A stretch of 18,908 nucleotides of DNA, from NCBI GenBank assembly GCA_934149155.1, contig CAKPDZ010000028.1, positions 1 to 18,908 on the forward strand, read 5' to 3'. The notes under the pieces are model-generated. The model did no database searches and had not been told where the DNA came from. It saw only the letters and a list, made by a program, of their open reading frames with translations. Source of the stretch: an uncultured Clostridia bacterium (GTDB lineage: Bacteria; Bacillota; Clostridia; TANB77; CAG-508). The stretch's first letter is position 1; each line of letters opens with the position of its first letter. This document shows positions 6,642 through 15,030 of this stretch, piece after piece. Position numbers and translations under genes: made by a program.

Positions 6642-6779
6642 ATGAAATTTGTAAAAGGAATGATGATAGGGGGATTAATTACAACAGGAGTTATTATGAT
6701 GTGGAATGAAAATGAAATGACAACAAAGAAAATAACCAAAAAAGGAAAAAAACTAGCCAAGAAAATTGGAATAATGTAA
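6642..6779 (+). CDS. Small membrane protein of 45 residues (DUF3918/YtxH-like)
   Basis: This short frame starts MKFVKGMMIGGLITTGVIMM, a single membrane helix of about 17 residues, followed by a Lys-rich cytoplasmic tail (TTKKITKKGKKLAKKIGIM). GTGAGG lies 8 nt before the ATG. A strong hairpin starts right at its stop codon, as expected for the last gene of a unit beginning with the TSUP pair. The layout resembles small clostridial and bacillar proteins of the DUF3918/YtxH type, whose role is unknown. The assignment is by overall pattern only. Confidence 0.65.
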   Translation: MKFVKGMMIGGLITTGVIMMWNENEMTTKKITKKGKKLAKKIGIM

Positions 6780-6817
6780 AAAAGTTGTCAAAAGGTTTAT
6801 ACCTTTTGGCAACTTTT
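6780..6817. terminator. Bidirectional intrinsic terminator
   Basis: A 15-16 bp stem pairs 6780-6795 with 6802-6817 around loop TTTATA, with one G-U pair. A-runs and T-runs on both arms serve the forward small gene and the convergent gene that ends at 6821. Confidence 0.9.
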
Positions 6818-6820
6818 GGG

Positions 6821-7264
6821 TTAATCGCCAGCACAATCACATTTGTCGCAAGGTTTATCACATGGATGAAAATCATCACAATCAAGTTTTATGCCTTTTA
6901 GACATTTTCCTTCATGATGACATTTTGCACAAACTTTAATGTGTTTAACATTGTCTTTCCATATTTGAATAGCGTATTTTTTGCCAGGACAAAGTGGACC
7001 GAAAACAAATTCCCCTTCATCGTCAGTAAATGTATGAGATACAGGTTTTAATTCTTTTTTACCGAATTTAAAATCTACTTCAACTAATTTTACAACTGCA
7101 TCTCTTACTGGCTCTTTAAAGCAATCTTTTACAACTCCATAGATAACGTCTCTATGATCATTGGCTAAAACTATATCTAAATCAAATTGTTTGCCATCTG
7201 CAATAAATCCATCAATATCAACAAAAGGATGCATTGGTTCTGGTTTATTTTCATTAATTTCCAT
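6821..7264 (-). CDS. Carboxypeptidase-regulatory-like (Cna-B type) protein with Cys/His-rich tail
   Basis: The 147-residue product has no signal peptide or membrane segment. Residues about 40-110 form a beta-sandwich of the CarboxypepD_reg/Cna-B type: VIYGVVKDCFKEPVRDAVVKL, then TDDEGEFVFGPLCPGKKYAIQI, the usual pattern of gain-of-turn and DDxGxF motifs. The last 36 residues are rich in Cys and His (C112, C115, C121, C129, C135, C139, C142, C144; H116, H117, H133) in CxxC and CxC spacings, suggesting metal binding or disulfide cross-linking. Such cytoplasmic beta-sandwich proteins are common in spore-forming clostridia, but the function is unknown. AAAGGAAG precedes the ATG. The leader carries a small hairpin (TTGGC 7284-7288 with GCCAA 7293-7297). 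Confidence 0.8.
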   Translation of the reverse strand: MEINENKPEPMHPFVDIDGFIADGKQFDLDIVLANDHRDVIYGVVKDCFKEPVRDAVVKLVEVDFKFGKKELKPVSHTFTDDEGEFVFGPLCPGKKYAIQIWKDNVKHIKVCAKCHHEGKCLKGIKLDCDDFHPCDKPCDKCDCAGD

Positions 7265-7342
7265 ATAAAAACTTCCTTTCTTATTGGCTTATGCCAAGAT
7301 TAATATATAATATGAAAAAAACATATATTTGCTACATGTACT

Positions 7343-7434
7343 GTTACAATTCACAGTTTATAAGAAAATATATTATTAATTTTCTAGAATCCATATTATT
7401 CAGCTGTGAATTGTAACTATTAATTAGTAATAGT
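7343..7434. repeat. Perfect 14-bp inverted repeat with nested hairpins, candidate dispersed palindromic element
   Basis: The arm at 7343-7356 (GTTACAATTCACAG) is the exact reverse complement of 7404-7417. The 47-bp interior contains a smaller stem (AGAAAAT 7363-7369 with ATTTTCT 7379-7385). Immediately to the right is a second hairpin, ACTATTA 7416-7422 with TAATAGT 7428-7434. It occupies most of the 261-bp gap between two divergent genes. The function is not known: it could be a non-autonomous mobile element, a regulatory palindrome or a terminator for a minus-strand transcript. Confidence 0.7.
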
Positions 7435-7525
7435 ATAAAAATTCAAAAATAATTATAGCGTTTTTGGGATTTTTGTTATATAATTCAATATACTTTAAGA
7501 TTAATATGTAAGGAAGGAAATTGAA

Positions 7526-8311
7526 ATGGATGGAAAAAATATAGGGATATTTGATTCGGGAGTTGGAGGATTAACTGTATTTAAAGAAGTAAGAAATGTT
7601 CTTCCAAATGAAAGTATTGTGTATATAGGTGATACTGAGAATTTTCCATATGGAAATAAAAATAGAGATGAGATAATTAAATATTCCATTAAAAATGTAG
7701 AAAGATTAATAAATAAAAGTGCAAAAGTTGTTGTTGTGGCATGTGGAACAGCAACAAGTCAAGCTATAGAAATATTAAAAGAAAAATTTGATATTCCTAT
7801 TATAGGAATTATTGAACCAACAGTTGAATATGTTCAAAAACAAAGATATAAAGAAATTGGAGTAATAGCTACAGAAGGAACAATAAGAAGCGGACAATGG
7901 GAAAAATATTTAAAAGAAAAAGTTAGTGATATTAGTGTTATAAGTAAAGCTTGTCCTATGCTAGCAACAATAGCGGAGGAAGGAAGAGCTCAAAGTAAAG
8001 AAGGACGAGAAGTTATTAGGGAATATATGAGGGAATTCAAAGTGAGACATATAACCCATATAATATTAGGATGTACACATTATCCAATTTATGAACAAAT
8101 AATAAAAGAAGAATTAGGATATGAAGTAGAATTAATAAATACGGGAGTAATGGTTGCAGAATATTTAAAGAAATATTTAAAAGAAAATGAATTGGAAAAT
8201 AATATATCATTTAAAGAAGAAAAAATTTATTTAACTAAACCTGAAAAAGAATTCAAAGAAATTGCTAAAAATATTATGAATGTTAATATAAAAATTGATT
8301 CATTAGATTAA
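7526..8311 (+). CDS. murI: Glutamate racemase
   Basis: MurI makes D-glutamate from L-glutamate for peptidoglycan, without a cofactor, using two cysteines. The 261 residues show the N-terminal IGIFDSGVGGLTVF with the catalytic-region Asp10 and Ser11, YIGDTENFPYG, the first cysteine in VACGTATS (C73), and the second in LGCTHYP (C183), followed by an expected C-terminal domain. Length is typical. The residue after C73 is Gly where the family usually has Asn (CNT), a substrate-contact position in known structures. The other core motifs are intact, so activity is expected. AGGAAGG at 7511-7517 lies 8 nt before the ATG. sigH follows with its own promoter. Confidence 0.95.
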   Translation: MDGKNIGIFDSGVGGLTVFKEVRNVLPNESIVYIGDTENFPYGNKNRDEIIKYSIKNVERLINKSAKVVVVACGTATSQAIEILKEKFDIPIIGIIEPTVEYVQKQRYKEIGVIATEGTIRSGQWEKYLKEKVSDISVISKACPMLATIAEEGRAQSKEGREVIREYMREFKVRHITHIILGCTHYPIYEQIIKEELGYEVELINTGVMVAEYLKKYLKENELENNISFKEEKIYLTKPEKEFKEIAKNIMNVNIKIDSLD

Positions 8312-8316
8312 AAACA

Positions 8317-8345
8317 TTGACTTATGAGCAATTTCAGTATATAAT
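8317..8345 (+). promoter_or_regulatory. Promoter of sigH
   Basis: TTGACT (8317-8322), 17-bp spacer, TATAAT (8340-8345). It begins 5 nt after the murI stop, so sigH has vegetative transcription in addition to any read-through. Confidence 0.85.
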
Positions 8346-8380
8346 AGCAATATAGATTTATTAGGAGGACAAAATACATA

Positions 8381-9022
8381 ATGGAAAAAAATATGTTTTC
8401 AATTAATGAAAATGAATATACACAAATGACAGACGAAAAATTAATAGAAAATATAAAAAAAGATGATAATATAGCATTAGATTGTTTGATGAAAAGATAT
8501 AATGATGTTGTAAATATGAAGGCAAATAAATTTTTTATGATAGGTGCGGAAAAAGAAGATATTGTCCAAGAAGGAATGATAGGGCTATATAAAGCTGTTA
8601 AGTCATTTGATGTACAACGCCAAAACTCTTTTAAGACTTTTGCTAATATGTGCATAGAAAGACAATTAATAACAGCTGTTAAAAATTCTAATAGACAAAA
8701 GCATATACCACTCAATTCTTCAGTTTCTTTAAATGCTGCTGCTTATGATGATAATGAAGACATGGACAAGATGGATGTGCTTGATATAAAAATACTAAAT
8801 GATCCATCAGAAATAATTGCAGAAAGAGAATATTTTGAAAGCATGGAAAATAAAATAAAAGAAGCTTTAAGTCAGTTTGAATTACAAGTTTTACATGAAT
8901 ATGAAAAGGGAAAATCATATGCAGATATTGCAATAAAATTAAATGCTAAAGTAAAATCTGTAGATACTGCAATCCAAAGAATTAGAAAAAAAGCAAATAA
9001 AATAAAAGATAATATAAATTAA
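8381..9022 (+). CDS. sigH: RNA polymerase sigma factor SigH (Spo0H family)
   Basis: A sigma-70 family factor of the SigH type, which in spore formers directs early post-exponential and sporulation transcription. The 213 residues include region 2 with AEKEDIVQEGMIGLYKAVKSF, then FKTFANMCIERQLITAVKNS with NRQKHIPLNSSVSL directly after it. This NRQKHIPLNS segment is characteristic of SigH. Region 4 contains the helix-turn-helix (YADIAIKLNAKVKSVDTAIQRIRKK). AGGAGG at 8363-8368 is 12 nt before the ATG, slightly long; a second ATG at 8393 is possible. Its own promoter precedes it and a strong terminator follows. A true SigH suggests, but does not prove, a sporulating lineage. Confidence 0.92.
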   Translation: MEKNMFSINENEYTQMTDEKLIENIKKDDNIALDCLMKRYNDVVNMKANKFFMIGAEKEDIVQEGMIGLYKAVKSFDVQRQNSFKTFANMCIERQLITAVKNSNRQKHIPLNSSVSLNAAAYDDNEDMDKMDVLDIKILNDPSEIIAEREYFESMENKIKEALSQFELQVLHEYEKGKSYADIAIKLNAKVKSVDTAIQRIRKKANKIKDNIN

Positions 9023-9049
9023 GAGAGCTTTATAAAGTTCTCTTTTTTT
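9022..9049 (+). terminator. Terminator of sigH
   Basis: AGAGAGCTTT (9022-9031) pairs with AAAGTTCTCT (9034-9043), with one G-U pair and effective loop TTATAA. It is followed by seven T at 9043-9049. The stem begins at the stop codon. Confidence 0.9.
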
Positions 9050-9138
9050 CAGTCTATTTGTTCTTTAATGAGATAGATGTAGTTCTACGGAAAGTGGATA
9101 TTTACAAAAATTACAATTAAAAAAATTTTATATATGTG

Positions 9139-9167
9139 TTGCCATTAATAAAAAAAATTGTTATAAT
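9139..9167 (+). promoter_or_regulatory. Promoter of the glycosidase-cmk-HD operon
   Basis: TTGCCA (9139-9144), 17-bp spacer, TATAAT (9162-9167), about 70 nt before the first start codon. Confidence 0.8.
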
Positions 9168-9237
9168 AAACGAGATATTGAAAGATAAAGATTAATATTG
9201 TATTAATTTGATATACATGAAAGGAAGAAATAAAAAG

Positions 9238-10323
9238 ATGAAAAAAAACAAAGAATTTGATGAAATAGATGAGATACCAAAGGCTCTAAAAAAAGATAAA
9301 AAGAAGAAAAATTGGAAAAAAATATGGTTAGTATTAATAATTCTGGCTATATTAGGAGTAGGTTCAGGAGGGTTCTTATTATATGGACCATATTCTGGAT
9401 TTAGAGATTGGTTAATAACAACTGCGATGACAACAATGACACATCAATATTTTGCTACATGGTTTTATGATGATGATACAATAAATGAGGTATTAGCCAA
9501 AAATAAAGTAAGTGAAGTTGATGAAATAACAAATACAAATACAATAGTTATAAATACAGAATCAGAATCAACAACTTATGCAAATGAATATGAAAAAGCA
9601 ATATTAGAAAAAGATCCTAATAATGATGATTACAAAATAATAGAAATAAAAGGAAAAGGGTATAGTGGATATTTAGCAGCAATATATGACCCGTCAAGAA
9701 TAAAAACTGTATACACTAAAAAATTAGGAACAAGTGGTCAATATTTAACACAAATGGCAAAAGACAATGATGCACTAATTGCAATAAATGGTGGTGGATT
9801 TGAAGACCCTAACTATAACAGTAATGGTGCTAATCCGTTGGGAATAACATTTTCAGGAGGAAAACTAGTAACATCAAAAACATGGAATGGATCAGGTGGA
9901 CTAATAGGATTTACACAGGATAATAAGCTTGTATTAGGAAAGATGACTGTTAAACAAGCACAAGATATGAAAATAAGAGATGGTGTAACATTTGGACCAT
10001 TTTTAATAGTAAATGGAAAAGCTTCAAAAGTACTTGGAAATGGTGGTTGGGGAACCGCACCACGTACAGCAATTGGACAAAGAAAAGATGGAATTGTATT
10101 ATTTTTAGTAATAGACGGAAGAACAATAAAAGAACCAGGTGCAGATATGAATGACTTAATTGAAATAATGCAAAATTATGGCGCATATAATGCAACAAAT
10201 CTTGATGGAGGAACTTCAAGTGCAATGGTTGTAAATGGAAAAATAATAAATGATCCAGTAGATAGTTCTGGGGCACATAGAACAAGATTTATATCTACAG
10301 GATTTATATTAACTAAAAAATAA
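9238..10323 (+). CDS. Membrane-anchored phosphodiester glycosidase family (NAGPA domain) protein
   Basis: Proteins with this domain hydrolyse sugar-phosphodiester bonds or act in exopolysaccharide and cell-wall glycan processing. Substrate here is unknown. The 361-residue product has a Lys-rich N-terminus, one membrane segment at about 29-49 (IWLVLIILAILGVGSGGFLL) and an extracellular C-terminal domain. Typical motifs are AINGGGFEDPNY, GPFLIVNGK, RTAIGQRKDGIVLFLVIDGR and NLDGGTSSAMVVNGK. I choose the ATG at 9238 because AAAGGAAG (9220-9227) lies 10 nt upstream. The TTG at 9208 and ATG at 9217 precede that site and lack one. Its own promoter is at 9139-9167, and cmk follows after 20 nt. Confidence 0.9.
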   Translation: MKKNKEFDEIDEIPKALKKDKKKKNWKKIWLVLIILAILGVGSGGFLLYGPYSGFRDWLITTAMTTMTHQYFATWFYDDDTINEVLAKNKVSEVDEITNTNTIVINTESESTTYANEYEKAILEKDPNNDDYKIIEIKGKGYSGYLAAIYDPSRIKTVYTKKLGTSGQYLTQMAKDNDALIAINGGGFEDPNYNSNGANPLGITFSGGKLVTSKTWNGSGGLIGFTQDNKLVLGKMTVKQAQDMKIRDGVTFGPFLIVNGKASKVLGNGGWGTAPRTAIGQRKDGIVLFLVIDGRTIKEPGADMNDLIEIMQNYGAYNATNLDGGTSSAMVVNGKIINDPVDSSGAHRTRFISTGFILTKK

Positions 10324-10343
10324 ACAATATTAAGGGGGAAAAT

Positions 10344-11030
10344 ATGGGATTCATAGTAGCTGTTGACGGAACAGCAGGAAGTGGAAAAGGAACTATAACA
10401 AAGATAATTGCAGACAAATTAAATTTAATAAGTATAGACACAGGTGCAATGTATAGATGTGTTGCATTAGAATGTATAAATAAAAATATAGACTATACAG
10501 ATATAGAAAAAATAAAAGAGATACTAAAAGATATTAATATTGAATTAAAAAAGAACAATGATTATCAAGAAGTAATTTTAAATGGGATAGATGTTACTAG
10601 GGAAATAAGAACACCAGAGGTTGACAGAGTAGTTGCAAAATTTGCTGCAATAAAAGAAGTTAGAGATAAAATAACCCCAATACAAAGAAAAATGGGACAA
10701 AATGCGGATATAATAATGGAAGGTAGAGACATAGGGACAGTAGTATTTCCGAATGCAGATGTAAAAGTGTTTTTAGATTGTTCAGTAGAAGAAAGGGCAA
10801 GAAGAAGATATAAACAAGATTTAGAAAAAGGAATAAAAACCACATATGAAGAAGTGCTTGAAAGTATAAAAGAAAGACATAGATTAGAAACAGAGAGAAA
10901 AATTGCTCCATTAGTACAAGCTCCAGATGCAGTATATATAGATTCAACAGGAATGTCAATTGAAGAAGAAGTAAATGCAGTAATAAAGGTAATAGAAGAT
11001 AAAAAAGTAAGTAAATATCGAAAGGAATGA
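10344..11030 (+). CDS. cmk: Cytidylate kinase
   Basis: Cmk phosphorylates CMP and dCMP to the diphosphates with ATP in the cytoplasm. The 228 residues begin MGFIVAVDGTAGSGKGTITK with P-loop GTAGSGKGT, then the CMP-binding SIDTGAMYRC, EGRDIGTVVFPNADVKVFLD (the GRDIGT signature), the lid region EERARRRYKQD and a basic RHRLETERKIAPL helix. Length is normal. AAGGGGG at 10332-10338 precedes the ATG. The stop codon overlaps the region of the next gene's ribosome binding site, indicating translational coupling with the HD phosphohydrolase. Confidence 0.96.
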   Translation: MGFIVAVDGTAGSGKGTITKIIADKLNLISIDTGAMYRCVALECINKNIDYTDIEKIKEILKDINIELKKNNDYQEVILNGIDVTREIRTPEVDRVVAKFAAIKEVRDKITPIQRKMGQNADIIMEGRDIGTVVFPNADVKVFLDCSVEERARRRYKQDLEKGIKTTYEEVLESIKERHRLETERKIAPLVQAPDAVYIDSTGMSIEEEVNAVIKVIEDKKVSKYRKE

Positions 11031-11035
11031 AAATA

Positions 11036-11590
11036 ATGAAAGAAGAATTTTTAAAGATATTAAGAACAGTAAATAGAGAAGGAATAGAAGATTTAATAAA
11101 ATTTTTAGAAAGCACAGATTTTTTTACGGCACCAGCAAGTACAAGATTTCATGGAAATTATGCAGGTGGACTTGTAGAACATAGCATGAAAGTATATGAA
11201 ATACTAGTAGAAAAAGTGAAAAATTCATCTAAAAAAATTGAAGTTCCAGAAGATACATTAAAAATAGTTGCATTATTACATGATATATGTAAAGCAAATT
11301 TCTACAAGATAGATTACAGAAATGCTAAAAATGCATTAGGGGTATGGGAAAAAGTACCTTATTATACAGTTGATGATACAATACCATATGGACATGGTGA
11401 AAAGTCAGTAATGATGATTACAGAATATATGAAATTAACAAGTGAAGAAAAATACGCAATACGTTGGCATATGGGATTTACAGAACCTAAAGAACAATAT
11501 GGAACATTAGGAATTGCTTATACAAAATATCCACTAGCATTACTTATTTTTGAAGCGGATTTAGAAGCAACATATTTTTTTGATACATAA
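11036..11590 (+). CDS. HD domain phosphohydrolase
   Basis: A 184-residue HD-superfamily protein, likely a metal-dependent phosphohydrolase acting on nucleotides or nucleic acids; exact substrate unknown. The metal ligands are visible: H49 in LVEHSMK, H82-D83 in LLHDICK, H120 in YGHGEKS, H145 in RWHMG and D175 in FEADLEA. The order H-HD-H-H-D matches predicted hydrolases related to YhaM-type domains but without a nucleic-acid-binding module. The ATG at 11036 is chosen because AAAGGA (11021-11026) lies 9 nt upstream. The ATG at 11027, which overlaps the cmk stop, is directly against that site. A 19-bp terminator hairpin begins at its stop. Confidence 0.88.
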   Translation: MKEEFLKILRTVNREGIEDLIKFLESTDFFTAPASTRFHGNYAGGLVEHSMKVYEILVEKVKNSSKKIEVPEDTLKIVALLHDICKANFYKIDYRNAKNALGVWEKVPYYTVDDTIPYGHGEKSVMMITEYMKLTSEEKYAIRWHMGFTEPKEQYGTLGIAYTKYPLALLIFEADLEATYFFDT

Positions 11591-11640
11591 AAATAAAGCA
11601 TATTTACAAATTAATTGTAAATATGCTTTATTTATATTGT
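11591..11640 (+). terminator. Terminator of the glycosidase-cmk-HD operon
   Basis: A perfect stem of about 19 bp pairs 11591-11609 with 11615-11633 (core AAAGCATATTTACAA) around a 5-nt loop. A T-rich tail follows. Confidence 0.9.
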
Positions 11641-11665
11641 CAAAAAAGCAAAAATAAGATATAAT
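11637..11665 (+). promoter_or_regulatory. Promoter of the SNF2 helicase gene
   Basis: TTGTCA (11637-11642), 17-bp spacer, TATAAT (11660-11665), directly after the preceding terminator and 30 nt before the start codon. A GCCA/TGGC mini-hairpin lies in the short leader near 11671. Confidence 0.82.
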
Positions 11666-11695
11666 AATAAGCCAAGAAATGGCGAGGGAAAAAAG

Positions 11696-14600
11696 ATGTT
11701 AATAAATAAAAAAGTAATAGAAGAACTGTATTATGATGCAGGAGAGGAAAGAATTCAAAAAGCTAGATTATATACCAAAACAGGAAGAGTAGAAATAGAA
11801 AAAATAAATTATAATGACAAAAATAATTTTGAATTAACAGGAAATGTAAGTGGACAAGAAAATTACAGAACACATATTAGTGTGGAGTCTGGAGAAATAA
11901 TAGATGTAACATGTGAATGCAAAGATTATCAAAAAAGATATGCATCATGTAAACATATAGTTGCTACAATGATGGAATTTGAAAGTAATGACAAATATAT
12001 GTCAATGATAGAAAAATCTGACACTGTTGATTTTCATAAAACATTAAGAACTGATTCAAAATATAGAAATTTTAAACAAATAGTAAATGAATTTTATGCA
12101 GAAGAAATGCAAGAGATAGAAGAATCGAATGAACATGAAAGAGAAGAAATATATCCAGAAATAAAGATTGAACCTAAAATAATTTATGACAAATATGAAA
12201 GTAATTTAAGGGTAGAATTTAAAATTGGAAATCAAAGAATGTATAAAATCAAAAATTTGGCAGAATTTTACGACAGAATGATTAATAAAGAAAAATATAA
12301 ATATGGAAGTAAATTAGAATTTATCCACAAAAAAGAAGTGTTTGTGGATAACAGTCAAGAAATTTTACAATTCATATTAAAACATTCGGAAATAATTAGA
12401 TTTGTAAATTCAAGTGTAAATACTAGTTATAGATATTATGGAAAAGCATTAAATGAAGGATATATTTTATTAAATAATAGTGGAATTGATGAAATATTTG
12501 AAATTTTAAAAGGTCAAGAAATATCTTTTCAAAAAGAATATAAAGATGAGAAAATAGAATTAAAAAATGAAAATCCTGATTTGCATTTTGTTATGAAGAA
12601 AAGAGGTAAAGAAGAATATCAAATTGTTTTAAATAAAAAAATCGATATAATGAGAGATATCGATATAATAATTGGAAAAGAATATAAATATTTATTAATA
12701 GATAATGTACTTTATAGATGTGACAAAAAATATGAGCAAACAACATTCAAATTATTAAAAATGTTAAAAGATAATTTCATGACTGAATTAATATTTGGAA
12801 AAGAACAATTACCGGAACTATTTTCAATAATTTTATTAAAACTAAAAAATAGTATAGAATTTAAAGGGATAGATGAGCAACAAATAGAACAATATAAACC
12901 TAAAAAATTAGTAGTTAAGTTATTTTTAGATTATGATAAAAATGAACATATATTAGCAGATGCAAAATTTTGCTATGGAGAAGAAGAATTTAACCCATTA
13001 CAACAAAAGATTAAGATAAAATACCCTAGAGATGTTGTAGCTGAAAACAAAGCACTTAATTTGCTAAGAAAAACTGGATTTATGTATTATGCACAAAAAG
13101 AATGTTTTATACTTCCAGATGAAGATAAAATTTATAATTTTTTACTAAATGATGTAAATGAATATATGCAGAAATTTGAAGTGATGGTAACAGATGAATT
13201 TAAATCTAAACAAATAAAACAACCTAAAATAGGAAATTTGGGCATCAAAGTGGAAAATAATTTACTAACTATAGATTTGACTAATTTAAATATAGATATA
13301 TCAGAATTAAAAGAAATTATGGCAAAATATGAATTAAAGAAAAAGTATCATAAACTAAAAGATGGGACATTTATAAATTTAGAAGAAAATCAAGATATTG
13401 AATTTATAGATAAATTAGTAACTGGTATGGATATTGAGTTTAAAGAATTAGAAAATGGACCAGTAAAACTTCCTGTAAATAGAAGTTTATATTTAAATCA
13501 ATTATTAAAGACAATTAACAATACTCCAATAACCAAGAATGCTGAATATAAAAAAATAATTAATGGATTAGAAAAAGATAGTGATGAAACAGATATAGAA
13601 ATACCAGCAAGCTTAGATAGTGTTTTAAGATATTATCAAAAGACAGGATATAAATGGTTAAAAACTCTTGATAATTATAAGTTTGGAGGGATTTTAGCTG
13701 ATGATATGGGACTTGGAAAAACAATACAAATGTTATCAATTATTGCAGGATATATAGATGAGAATAAAGAAGAAAAAAGAGCATCTATAGTAATTTGTCC
13801 AAGTTCACTTACATTAAACTGGCAAAATGAGTCTCAAAAATTCACTAATAAATTAAAAACAATGGTTATAAGAGGAAATGCTCAAGAACGTAAAGAACAA
13901 ATAAAAAATATAGGAAAATATGATTTAATAATAACGTCATATGATTTATTAAAAAGAGATATAGAGTTTTATAAAGAAAATAAATATATATTTAGATTTG
14001 CAATAACAGATGAAGCTCAGTATTTAAAAAATAGTAATACTCAAAATGCTAAAGCGGTTAAAGAAATTGTTGCAGATACAAGATATGCATTAACAGGTAC
14101 GCCAATAGAAAATTCATTGGCAGAGTTGTGGTCAATTTTTGATTATATAATGCCAGGTTATTTATTTGCATATAAAAAGTTCAAAACAGAATTTGAAGTA
14201 CCAATAGTTAAAGAAGAAAATCAAAAAGCAATGAAAAAATTGAGAATGCTTATAGAACCATTTATCCTAAGAAGAACTAAAAAAGAAGTATTAACAGAAT
14301 TGCCAGAAAAAACAATAACAGTTTTAAATAATCAAATGAAAGAAGAACAAGAAAAAATATATTTGAACTATTTAGCACAAGCAAAACAAGATATTGCAGA
14401 AACAATAGATGTAAAAGGATTTGAAAGAAGTCATATTCAAGTGTTATCAGCGCTTACAAGGCTAAGACAAATTTGTTGTCATCCAAGTTTATTTATAAAA
14501 GATTATAAAGAGGGAAGTAGCAAATTAGAACAATGTATAGAAATTATTAAAGATGCTATAGAATCAGGACATAAGATTTTATTATTTTCTGGATATACAT

Positions 14601-15028
14601 CAATGTTTGAAATTATTGAAAAAGAGTTAAACAAAAATGGTATTTCCTATTTTAAATTAACAGGAGCTACAAAAGTTGATGAACGAATTAGAATGGTTGA
14701 TGAATTTAATGAAAGTAAAGATATAAAAGTATTTTTAATTTCGCTTAAAGCTGGAGGAACTGGACTAAATTTAACAGGAGCAGATATGGTTATTCATTAT
14801 GATCCTTGGTGGAATGCATCTGCAGAAAATCAAGCTACTGATAGAGCTTATAGAATTGGTCAAAAAAATAATGTTCAAGTATATAAATTAATAACTAAAA
14901 ATTCTATAGAAGAAAAAATTTATGAATTACAGAAAAAGAAATCTACACTAATAGATAATGTGCTTGATACTAGAATATCATTTATTAGTAAATTATCTAA
15001 AGAAGATATTATGAAATTATTTGAATAA
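11696..15028 (+). CDS. SNF2-family DEAD/DEAH-type helicase with SWIM zinc finger
   Basis: An 1110-residue ATP-dependent DNA translocase of the bacterial SNF2 group. An N-terminal SWIM zinc finger is seen as C73-x-C75-x9-C85-x-H87. About 550 residues of bacterial SNF2-associated sequence follow, then the motor: Walker A DDMGLGKT (669-676), Walker B DEAQ (772-775), ALTGTPIENSLAELWS, and a C-terminal RecA lobe with AGGTGLNLTGADMVIHYDPW and motif VI TDRAYRIGQ (about 1048-1056). This layout is common in Bacillota helicases of the YwqA/HelZ kind. Their role is poorly defined; recycling of RNA polymerase or chromosome remodelling are suggested for relatives. GAGGG lies 7 nt before the ATG. No restriction or defence genes adjoin it, so a housekeeping role is more likely. 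Confidence 0.93.
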   Translation: MLINKKVIEELYYDAGEERIQKARLYTKTGRVEIEKINYNDKNNFELTGNVSGQENYRTHISVESGEIIDVTCECKDYQKRYASCKHIVATMMEFESNDKYMSMIEKSDTVDFHKTLRTDSKYRNFKQIVNEFYAEEMQEIEESNEHEREEIYPEIKIEPKIIYDKYESNLRVEFKIGNQRMYKIKNLAEFYDRMINKEKYKYGSKLEFIHKKEVFVDNSQEILQFILKHSEIIRFVNSSVNTSYRYYGKALNEGYILLNNSGIDEIFEILKGQEISFQKEYKDEKIELKNENPDLHFVMKKRGKEEYQIVLNKKIDIMRDIDIIIGKEYKYLLIDNVLYRCDKKYEQTTFKLLKMLKDNFMTELIFGKEQLPELFSIILLKLKNSIEFKGIDEQQIEQYKPKKLVVKLFLDYDKNEHILADAKFCYGEEEFNPLQQKIKIKYPRDVVAENKALNLLRKTGFMYYAQKECFILPDEDKIYNFLLNDVNEYMQKFEVMVTDEFKSKQIKQPKIGNLGIKVENNLLTIDLTNLNIDISELKEIMAKYELKKKYHKLKDGTFINLEENQDIEFIDKLVTGMDIEFKELENGPVKLPVNRSLYLNQLLKTINNTPITKNAEYKKIINGLEKDSDETDIEIPASLDSVLRYYQKTGYKWLKTLDNYKFGGILADDMGLGKTIQMLSIIAGYIDENKEEKRASIVICPSSLTLNWQNESQKFTNKLKTMVIRGNAQERKEQIKNIGKYDLIITSYDLLKRDIEFYKENKYIFRFAITDEAQYLKNSNTQNAKAVKEIVADTRYALTGTPIENSLAELWSIFDYIMPGYLFAYKKFKTEFEVPIVKEENQKAMKKLRMLIEPFILRRTKKEVLTELPEKTITVLNNQMKEEQEKIYLNYLAQAKQDIAETIDVKGFERSHIQVLSALTRLRQICCHPSLFIKDYKEGSSKLEQCIEIIKDAIESGHKILLFSGYTSMFEIIEKELNKNGISYFKLTGATKVDERIRMVDEFNESKDIKVFLISLKAGGTGLNLTGADMVIHYDPWWNASAENQATDRAYRIGQKNNVQVYKLITKNSIEEKIYELQKKKSTLIDNVLDTRISFISKLSKEDIMKLFE

Positions 15029-15030
15029 AT

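Noticed and set aside
9208..9237. TTG or ATG starts upstream of the glycosidase
   Set aside because: The ribosome binding site at 9220-9227 lies inside that stretch and fits the ATG at 9238.
10660..11115. Long opposite-strand frame over cmk, and similar frames over other genes
   Set aside because: Leu/Phe-rich translations complementary to AT-rich coding sequence, with no ribosome binding site and a clear gene on the other strand.
11696..15028. SNF2 helicase as part of a phage-defence system
   Set aside because: No nuclease, methylase or other defence gene is adjacent; the layout and housekeeping neighbours fit the common bacterial SWIM/SNF2 helicase.
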